Assembly: GCA_020698575.1 (NCBI GenBank)
Contig: CM036239.1
Coordinates: 44,419,763-44,483,762, forward strand
Length of the DNA: 64,000 bases
DNA from: Bostrychus sinensis
Lineage: Eukaryota; Chordata; Actinopteri; Gobiiformes; Eleotridae
Reading direction: 5' to 3'
A program made the position numbers and the translations under genes. Shown here one piece after another: positions 39,801-47,700 of this stretch. The notes under the pieces are model-generated. The model was given only the letters and a program-made list of their open reading frames with translations. It was not told the origin of the DNA and made no database searches. Within the stretch, counting starts at the first letter, position 1. Every line of letters begins with the position of its first letter.

Positions 39801-40544
39801 GAGGTGATGCTCTCAGTCTGCAATGCACTGAAACCTTTCGAAGTCGCCTGCACAGAGATGAGCACCCGCACTGCCACTTTGGGACAAGTGATACCACTCA
39901 TACACATCCTCAACAGGAAGATAGACCTGCTGTTTGATGAGACCGTGGGCATAGACAACATGCTGAAATCTCTCAAAGAGGCCATGGTCAGTAGGATGTC
40001 CTCAATGCTGCACGACCCACGATACATCTGGGCTACCATGTTAGACCCACGCTACAAAACATCACTATTTACAGAGGAAGAGGCTGAGTGTTGTAAACAG
40101 GACTTAATCCGAGAGCTGGATATGGACTGCACTACCTCAGATGAAGTTAATTCCCTTATGGCCAATGGCTGCGTTGAGCCCTACGAGGCGTCAAACTCAA
40201 AAGACAACCTCTGGTCTCTAATGGGTGACATCCGACAAAACACAAAACGTGAGGAGAAATCAAAGTCCTCAGAGGTGGCAGTGCTGGAGTACCTAGAGGA
40301 AGACATCCTTGATCAAAACTATGACCCTCTCGATTACTGGAACCTCAAAAAGTTCCTCTGGCCCGATCTTGCCAAAGTAGCCGCCCGTTATGTTGGCTGT
40401 CCCCCCAGCATAATCCCAGCAGAGACTCTCTTCAGCACAGCTAGTGTTAACTGTGCCCTCAATCAGCCAAGGCCCCTATTGGAAAACGTGGAGGGTCTGC
40501 TCTTTCTCAAGGTGAACCTCCCATTGATTTATTTTCAATATTGA
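36837..40544 (+). CDS. zbed4: zbed4: BED-type zinc finger protein derived from a hAT transposase
   Basis: A single uninterrupted coding exon of 1235 aa (human ZBED4 is about 1170). Four BED fingers lie near residues 186-233, 355-402, 525-571 and 624-670; in the first the ligands are C204, C207, H228 and H233. Residues 700-1235 form the hAT transposase-like core, with a CxxH motif at C888/H891 and the C-terminal hAT dimerisation region near 1146-1235, ending LPLIYFQY. Three psi-K-x-E sites (K303, K463, K693) fit SUMO attachment. The family acts as nuclear DNA-binding, promoter-associated proteins. Transposition is unlikely because residues at usual catalytic positions are changed (S794, N870). 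A splice acceptor at 36673 just before the start suggests a noncoding upstream exon. It is divergent from brd1 and convergent with alg12, as in human. Confidence 0.97.
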   Translation: MEGEEEVSHMSDDLDSELNGSIESKKREAKGRCLKIEGEDGYVFRSYSLHSHISPATKKALSCPSTTLDTDSAKSLNLSSQGNKAKANKPDSQTEETMECENYENGNEESLHIREDTEDLNDMEDIPDEESLAFGSSVGPFVTKDCDDYSSLLTGYSSTLYDVAMDAVTQSLLSSVRNQSSPRKKSPAWNHFCISPRDSTKAICLYCMKEFSRGKNEKDLSTSCLMRHVRRAHPTVLLQDGTDASSASVANSLALPLIPPLSPNSPKNEEMTNNVITSTSKITSLFTSSAENLDMSSKEVLIKVEPKLEPFVNADSFSSLLSTSNSNDNISEDLSDCGAERLPGTAKSASSRRRSAVWKHFYLSPVDSSKAVCIHCMNEFSRGKNGKDLGTSCLIRHMWRAHKEVVIEENGQGNHIPPPYTTPPSLLSRTQLQDTLDMKKESPLLPSSPETVSDDVPQSLNIKDECEEELAFSGQESSLHLSLTAQGEEDTSPNSSLYNLSEGPSTTQDHSVFQQNKKIMKRVKSEVWHHFIVSPVDQLKALCRYCPCVISRGKRGDFGTSCLMRHLMRRHPDVLKNPKGAEDKETSPLPYTSLIPTDELLSQDTESPPESEKKTPASSKKTSKLWNHFSISPADPTKVICLHCNRTISRGKKTTNLGTSCLFRHTQRFHGHVLENNNTTISGDVPYAKIDVKQELMDTSVFKQNNDKYDEHHPVAKKITKLLAEMLALDLQPSAIVENTGLNRLLEYLQPQYSLPSSSYFTSTAIPDMYERVKDVVLTHLKEAEGGVVHFTTSIWVSSQTREYLTLTAHWATYESSLRPQGQDFHCSALLSVSQIDCDTDMQDIPKQLEYLWDSWITSSGLKRGFTVTNNNAIRNTLEDHGHVIVQCFGHTIDLIINEAIKSQRMVQNLLSIARKICERVHRSAKAKEKLTELQRVHELPENQLIQDVPSKWRTSFFMLERMVEQRKAIDELSIECNFREIISCDQWEVMLSVCNALKPFEVACTEMSTRTATLGQVIPLIHILNRKIDLLFDETVGIDNMLKSLKEAMVSRMSSMLHDPRYIWATMLDPRYKTSLFTEEEAECCKQDLIRELDMDCTTSDEVNSLMANGCVEPYEASNSKDNLWSLMGDIRQNTKREEKSKSSEVAVLEYLEEDILDQNYDPLDYWNLKKFLWPDLAKVAARYVGCPPSIIPAETLFSTASVNCALNQPRPLLENVEGLLFLKVNLPLIYFQY

Positions 40545-41314
40545 TTCATTTATAGCATTAGCAACCCTTTAAACCAGGACCAAGCCACGTAGCTGTGAAG
40601 TTAAGGTATTTGTCAATTGTACAATATCAATTTATACACTGATTTTTTTTTTTTTTTTTTTTTAATGCAAAGGCCAGACTTGGAGGGTATTCTGAGTACT
40701 ACTGTAAAACACTTTGAAACTATTGTGTTAAAAGTGTATCAGGGAGGGAGGGGTTTTCTAGCTGTAGGGGTTGGTGATGTGTTATTTGTAAACCTTTTTT
40801 GTCTTTCTTTTTGTGTCTTCTCTCTCCTTGTGCCTTACCAAAAAAACTACTTCAGGTCAAAATGCTGTACATATTTTCTTAAATTTTGCGCGGATCTTGT
40901 CAGGATGCTTTTTTGATTACTATGGATTATTATTGATGTTTTTTTCTGAATGAAACTTGGCCCAAAAATAAATGCTGTGACTGAAAGATGTGTTAAGTTA
41001 ATGTTATTTAATTTCATTGTGAATTTGTGGCTCACGGTACTGTTGTTTAGAAATAGATTTTTTTTACTCTGCTGAAATGTTTTAATAAGATCTTGTATAT
41101 TATTGCTGTATTTTGAGAGTAAGCCGTTTGTCGGGATTATACAATGTGTCTCTTAAGCACAATTTAGGTTTATGTCCTGGGGATTAAATTATGGGTTTAT
41201 TGAGTAAACAATGTACTGTACATTTTTATAATAAATTACTTTTGAACTTAATTTGATAAATGTTTTAGCATTGAGACTGGAACCATGCAAATTGTGTTGT
41301 CATTTGTAAATAAA
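40545..41314 (+). other. zbed4 3' UTR
   Basis: AT-rich sequence after the stop codon. AATAAA signals are at 40967-40972 and 41309-41314. The second is about 115 bp from the nearest candidate signal of the convergent alg12 gene, so the two transcripts end almost tail to tail. Confidence 0.6.
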
Positions 41315-41428
41315 GGTTTCCCTCAAGTACATGAACACACTGCTGTATATACAGTATTTGTAAATGTGTTTTATCAGGTAATTCAGAGTCATTTAATCCA
41401 TTCATTACACACAGCACACACCACAATT

Positions 41429-41434
41429 TTTATT
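41429..41434 (-). terminator. candidate alg12 polyadenylation signal
   Basis: AATAAA on the minus strand, about 285 nt beyond the alg12 stop codon. Other AT-rich hexamers are nearby, so the choice is tentative. Confidence 0.45.
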
Positions 41435-41718
41435 TTAAGCCTTTTAATTACATGAAATTGTGTAATTATGGCTGTAAGATTGTAAAATTTTGAAAAAAAA
41501 AAACTGTAAACAACATGATCAGCAATATTTGGTCCTAAAATCAGTCCAGTTCAGAACCACAGATTTTAAATTGCATTTTGTTGACCCTATTGAACACATT
41601 AATTCTTGTATCACCATACTGTAACTCTTAAAAAAGTTCTTAAAGTCTTATACAAAGTAAAACACTACTGAATCATATTTCGTCATACATTGCCACTCTA
41701 TATTTATATAAGTCTTCA

Positions 41719-44285
41719 TCAACTGTCTTTGATCTGCTCCATTAGTACAGCCTTTTGTTGTACCAGGACACTGACTGGTGGAAACTGGAACAAGTTCAGG
41801 GCCGTTTTACTGTAACCATCTATGAAGGCCATCGGTCTGTAAGTGCCCTGTAAAAATTGTATTTTGGTAACATTAGCTTCCATTAGGAGGTGTGTGTACA
41901 TTTTGATGTCTGGATTTGTTGGGCCCATATCTTCGCGCTTGTCATATCTGTTGAAAAAATATAGTCAACTTAGAAAGTTTAAAATATTCATGTAATTACA
42001 ATTTAGTTTAATAATTACACTAACCTCCAATTTTTGTTAAGCTCCATGAAGCGCGATACCCCAGTTTCAGCCACAAATGTGTCAATATGAACAAAGATAT
42101 CTGCGCAGAAAAAACTTGTTAAAATGTGTTTTGAATCTTGTAAAAAAATGTGAAAAACATATGAACCTGAATTGGCTGGTAGTAGTCTGTGCAGCTCTTG
42201 CATCCCTTTGCCTCCTGGGTAGTTGTGGTAGGACACATAGAGGCAAAAACTCGAGTATGCAGTGTTAACCAACAGATGGCCAACCACGATTGCAGAGCCC
42301 AGTTTGTACATCCATGACTTCTGATAGTTGGAGAGACTGAAAGACAAAGCATACACAATTAAAGCCACATTTTACTTCACATTAAAAACCAATGAAATAG
42401 TTTATGTATCCTCAAAGTCATTTTGAAAAGAACTAATCTTCTTTAAAAGACAAAATGCACCAACAATATGTATAAAGCTTTATGTAAGCACTGGCACAAG
42501 GCACACTACAATCCTAAAAAACAAATTTGGATCTAAATATTTTTTCCTATACCGATAATAAATACTGTATACGTATTGGTGTTGCAAAATCAAATGAATC
42601 ATGTTGTATTAGAAATTGGCACTTCTGGAACCTCTGCTATGGTACTTACATAAATGAGCATCCTCGAGCAGCCACCAAACTAAGCACAGGGAAGGTGTAT
42701 ATTATGAAGCGCAACTCTTTGTGAGGCAGTAGTGAGTACAGTAGGACAAAGCCCGCAGTAGGAAGGAAAATAATTCTCATCCGCCGGTCAAGGAGGCCAA
42801 GAGGGACAAACAACAAAGTACATCCCAGAGCACGAGGCACAGCTGAGTAAAAGTACCACAGAAAGGGAGAGGTTTACTGGCAAGATCAGTCAAGGACAAC
42901 TTAAAATAGAGACTTTAAAACAATCACAGTATATGAACAAGAACATAAAATAAAAGGATATTCCCCAGTTTGAGCTCTTGTTGAGGACAGTATTGTACCA
43001 CAGCACCTGGCCCTCAGGCCACAGAGGCTTCCCCCAAAAGAAAGTGTCAACAGCAACAGTCAGAGCTACAACAGACACATCAGCTTTTAGTCAGTTTTTC
43101 ATGTTTTAAACAAACAAAAAAAAAAACTACTGTTTCTGACTTACCCAAGGACAGGATACCGACAGGGAGAGCAAAGTAAATTAACTGCAGTAGTCCCAAC
43201 CTTCTGCTCAGTAACGACATTAATAACATTATACCCATTAAGATGCACAGCTCTGAGCGAAACACAATAATGACAAAGGCAGAAAGGCAGATAAAACGTC
43301 CATATCTTTGAGCCATCCAAGATGTGAATGCAACTAGAACTGTAAAAAAAAAAAAAAAAAAAATCAAATGTCAGAGAGTTAAAATATTGAATGCGGTTTA
43401 TACAAATTCCCAGAAAAACTTACCAAGGGGCAGTGCAAATACATTGGGGAGGGTCCTGGTGCTGTAAAACATGATGTGAAACTGGGAGGCGCATATCAGA
43501 CAGAAGAGACCTGCGACTGTGGAGCCAAACTGCCTCCTTGCCTCTTTCTGCATGTGCCAGAGTGAACCAATGACGCACAGTCCCAAAGATGCACGGACTG
43601 CAAAGACATGAACAGATAAATGTACAGTTATTAATTAATACACCTGGACACTTGATGAAGATAAAAAAGAAAAATAGACAATAACATGTATGAGATGTAC
43701 CTATTAGCTGTGCATAAAACTTTGGTGTATCCATGAGACTACACAGAAACACAAATGGGGAGCTGAGTGCAGACAAAACCAAGGGACCAAGAAAGGTTCG
43801 AGGCACCACACCTGGGAACTCATGATGGTCATACTGAAAAGACAAGGTTTAAGGTTGTGAAAAAATTATATTTGGTGCTACTTACTAACTACAAACACAT
43901 GTTATTGTCAGTACTGTTTATTTTTTTAGTTTTAATGAATAAACATTAATGTAAAGGCTAAATGAATAACTTCAGTTGGAAATAAGATAACTGTAAATAA
44001 TGCTTGAAATTAATACGGCTTAATTTGCAATCTCATTTACAAATACAGTTTTAACATATTTTTGTTGAAATGGGTTTTAAAAAGTAGCCAGGTTCGTAGC
44101 ATGTCCAGCATTTCACTGATGCTCACCTTTTCAAAGTCAGTTCTGTGGAACAAAATGTCGTGTGCCGCTTGTAAATTAAAGCTTTCTTCTACTTTAGTTA
44201 AAGGACATATTAATAAGTGAAGGAGAGAGACAAAGAGTAACAAAATCAGCAATGAGAGCCCCCAAACATTCCTCTTTTCAGCCAT
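41719..44285 (-). CDS. alg12: alg12: dolichyl-P-Man:Man7GlcNAc2-PP-dolichol alpha-1,6-mannosyltransferase
   Basis: Nine coding exons: 44285-44127, 43833-43701, 43597-43424, 43339-43145, 43065-42962, 42873-42650, 42336-42167, 42100-42025, 41947-41719. They total 1464 nt, or 487 aa plus stop; human ALG12 is 488 aa. It is a multi-pass ER membrane enzyme of family GT22 that adds the eighth mannose to the lipid-linked N-glycan precursor. Recognisable blocks are CPLTKVEESFNLQAAHD, HEFPGVVPRTFLGP, FYSTRTLPNV, WYNTVLNKSSNWG, LLPHKELRFIIY and HIDTFVAETGVSRF. All introns are GT-AG except intron 5 (42874-42961), which has U12-type signals. I chose the ATG at 44285; an in-frame ATG at 44318 would add 11 residues. 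It is divergent from creld2. Confidence 0.96.
42874..42961 (-). other. alg12 intron 5, U12-type (minor spliceosome)
   Basis: An 88-nt intron. Its 5' end reads ATATCCTTT, the exact U12 AT-type donor. A TCCTTGAC branch-site match places the branch A at about 42890. The frame requires exon 5 to end TGG GGA and exon 6 to begin ACC TCT CCC, which gives the conserved NWGTSPxLWYFYSA. The intron then ends in AA, 16 nt after the branch A. The AG at 42878-42877 would bring an in-frame TAA into the mRNA. Confidence 0.75.
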
Positions 44286-44485
44286 GACAGCAGCAGTGCG
44301 ACTTACACTTCCGGGCATAACAGGAAGTGGATTAAAGGTTTTAAAATATCTATAAAAATATTTTTAACCTTACGACTATTCATATGTGAGCCATAAACCC
44401 GTTTATTAAGCATTAAAAATATTTATTTATATTTTAAACAAGCTTCCTAAATTTTCCACGTGAGGAACGCTCCGTTTGTCCCGGG

Positions 44486-44504
44486 CGTGGCGGCTCTTCA
44501 TTGG
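44486..44504 (-). promoter_or_regulatory. ER-stress response element (ERSE)
   Basis: Read on minus this is CCAAT, nine bases, then CCACG: an exact match to the consensus bound by NF-Y with ATF6 (or XBP1). ERSEs work in either orientation. Confidence 0.85.
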
Positions 44505-44533
44505 TTACATGTTTGATTGACAGGCAGTTGCAG

Positions 44534-44552
44534 CCAATCACCATCAGCCACA
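44534..44552 (+). promoter_or_regulatory. ERSE-like site with one mismatch
   Basis: CCAAT, nine bases, then CCACA on plus. Spacing is exact, with the last base A instead of G. It lies 29 bp from the exact element and in the opposite orientation. Confidence 0.6.
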
Positions 44553-44746
44553 ATTCGCCTAAGAAGCTGACGCGGAAAACTAAAACCGCATCCCATTTTT
44601 TTCAAAGCCGGCATGTAAATATAACTTTATCGCGCTTTGCATTGATAACGCCAATTTAATATGAATGGTCGAAAGGGCTAGTTTAGATGTTTCGGACGTG
44701 TACGACGCTTTAGTAGCTAGAGAGCACCGCGTGGCCGTGTCCTGAT

Positions 44747-44773
44747 ATGAAAGTGAATTTGGAACTGAGCTGA
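44747..44773 (+). CDS. upstream ORF of eight codons before creld2
   Basis: It reads ATG AAA GTG through TGA and ends one nucleotide before the A of the creld2 ATG. It matters only if transcription starts upstream of 44747, which sequence cannot show. If transcribed it could reduce creld2 translation and be bypassed under stress. Confidence 0.45.
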   Translation: MKVNLELS

Positions 44774-44774
44774 A

Positions 44775-47700
44775 ATGCTGTCCATAGGTCTAGATCTGCG
44801 GCTGCTGCGGCTATTGTCCTGTATAACTCTTATTTTGATTTTTCAAGCTACCGAAGGCAAGAAAGACTTAAAAAGTGCGTGTTCTACCTGTCAACAAATC
44901 ACAGATAACTTCAGCAAGGTGAGAATTTAGTTCAGACCAGTTGCATGTCTTTTTTGATGTTGAGCCATACCCTTAGCTATTAAGTAACGTTAGTCAATCA
45001 AGTGTCTTTCTGAATCCTAGCTCCATTGGCCATGTCATCATTGTTTTGTCTACCTTTCCAGGGCTTTGAAAGAACAGCGAAGCAGAACTTTGGAGGAGGA
45101 AACACTGCTTGGGAGGAGAGAAAACTGTCTAAATATGAAACTAGGTGAGGCCGTAGACATAAAGCGTACAGTTTATACTGTAGGCTGTATGTTATACTCT
45201 ATACGTTGCATCTTATCCTGTCAAAAGTACAGATCACACTGGCACAGGCTAGATATATGCAGTGTGTGTGGTCAGAATATTTGCATAACTGCACCAGGCT
45301 ATTTAACAATATATTAACTTGAAACCACCAAATAGAGCATCATAATACTGATCTTCTTCAGATCAAAAATATAATTGCTTGTATGAAAACCTAATTTAAA
45401 TTGAGTAGCTTCAAAGCTCAATGTGACAGTTGTCTCCATTATTATTTTTTATGTATAAGAACAGTATCATTAACGAAAATCCAGCCACAGGGGTCACAAC
45501 TCAGTGTGCTCCATGTGCCAGTCCCACATGGTTGCTTATCTAAAGGCATCTAAAACATTTGCCAATTCACTGCACGCTAGAAGGCAGATGATTTGCTGTG
45601 ACCACTCCAGAAGTTAGAAAACAATGGCATTAACAATATTTGTATTTCACATTGTATGAAGACATACAAGTCACACATATGTTGTGAGCAATAGTGTAAG
45701 AGCCACACATTTCTAGAATGCATATAGCAATAATTTTAATGTATAATCCGTTAGCTAAATCAACTGTATTCAGCCTAAATGGTTATATTTTCATAGTATA
45801 TGTACCTTGCACTATTTAGATGTGCTGTCTACCTCTGCCTTTAATCAGTCTAATTTTTTATTGTTGATAATGTTGCATTGTTCCTTTCAGTGAGATCCGT
45901 CTGATGGAAATTATAGAGGGGTTGTGTGAGAGCAGCAGCTTTGACTGCAACCGGATGTTAGAGGAGCATGAAGAGCATTTGGAGACCTGGTGGTTCAAAA
46001 GGTAAGTGTGGATCAATGCAAATACACTGCAGAGGTTTTTGCATCGTTTTAGGGCCTTTTACAGCTGTCAACAACATATTTCAATTGCACTTGATAGGTT
46101 CTTACAGAAATATAGTATTGACAGTTTATAAACCATTTTGCCTACCCTTTAGCTCAAAAAGTCAGTCAATAATTTGCAGAAATCACTGTTGCCTTTATGC
46201 TTAAAAACTGCTTAAAGCTTTTGACCACCCACAAAATGTTGTCAGGCGTAACTGAAAATATGCTCCACTGACTTGTGAAAAATTTGACTCAAGCAAAAAA
46301 AAAGTTTCTTATCCTTTTGTTTACTGAAGTTGTTTAGACAATAGGCATCGCTGTCTTTTTCTGTCAGTCAACGTCAATGACTTCTGCAAATAAAATGTTA
46401 ATTCCTTGTCTGATTTCTTGTTTTTGTACAGGAAAGCAAAAAATCCTGATCTCCACAAATGGTTCTGCATTGAGACCATCAAAGTTTGCTGTCCAAAGGG
46501 AACTTTTGGTCCTGACTGCAATGGTAAGACTATATAGTTTATACTATATTTTTATACTTTTTGTAGCCAACAAGAGCACTTTTTACAGTGCAATACATTA
46601 ACAGGAATGTAATGTAAAATGTGTTGTGTTCAAGCCTGTGTTGGAGGCTCTGAAAGACCATGTCATGGAAATGGACACTGTGACGGAGATGGGACTCGAG
46701 GAGGAAATGGAAAGTGCAGCTGTGACTCTGGATATAAAGGAGAGTTTTGCCTGGACTGTAGTGACGGTTACTTTAATGAAGTGAGGAATGATACCTTTTC
46801 CTTATGTACAGGTACATTTCACCATACATTCTATATACACATTAAATATTTCCATGTTTTATGAGACAATATACCTGCTGTTTTTGTATATACCAGAGAA
46901 ATAGCATCTCCTTCATTCTCTTTTGCTTATGACAGAATGCCATTCGTCCTGTAAGACGTGCAATGGAGCGACCCACCAGGATTGTGACGAGTGCAAAGAC
47001 GGCTGGGAAGAAGATGATCAGGAAGCTTGTGTTGGTAAGAGGATGTGTATTTGCCTTTACCTAACTGCCATATGCATTTTTTTTTAATTGACAGATAAAA
47101 ATAGCTTCACATTCACAGAGATCTAAGCTCTACCTAAGAATATTATTCTGCTATTTAACAGATGTTGATGAGTGCACTAAAGATCCCTCTCCCTGTAAAG
47201 AGGACGAGCACTGCCTTAACACTGAGGGCTCCTTCTCCTGCAAAGGTAAGAAATGATAAAGATTTGTGGCCATGCAAAATATACAGTTGTGTTCAAAATA
47301 ATAGCAGTCCAACATCACAAAGCAAAACAGTCACTTTTTGATAAAAAGTTGTAGTAGAGTAATAGAAAACCAACAGACCCCACAGTCCTGAAATGTGTGC
47401 TGCTAATTCTTTTTATTTGAATAATTAAATGAAAGGGGCATGTTCAAAATAACAGCAGTGTGGTGTTTTATCAGGGCCCTCAGTCAGCTGTGAGAGCTCA
47501 GGTGTTAAACAGCTGTCCCTTATGAAAGGAAAAGGCATCATGTGTTGTGCAGGCTGGTTATATTAAATAAAAAGTTGGCTGGAGAGGCGAAAACATATAA
47601 AGTGCAAAAAATGAAGGGCTGCTCAGCTAATGACCTCAAATGCTCTAAAATGGCGACCAAAACCTGAAAGACACAGAAGAAAATGAAAAATCATTGTTCA

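Larger units (their letters stand above)
44286..44774. promoter_or_regulatory. divergent alg12/creld2 promoter
   Basis: 489 bp separate the two start codons. The spacer holds a CACGTG E-box at 44457-44462, an exact ER-stress response element at 44486-44504, a one-mismatch copy at 44534-44552, and GC-richer sequence between them. In mammals CRELD2 and ALG12 are known to be paired head to head, with ER-stress induction of CRELD2. This arrangement matches. Confidence 0.85.

Noticed and set aside
42874..42878. AT-AG splicing of alg12 intron 5 at the CAG
   Set aside because: It would place TAA directly after GGA and truncate ALG12, against full conservation downstream.
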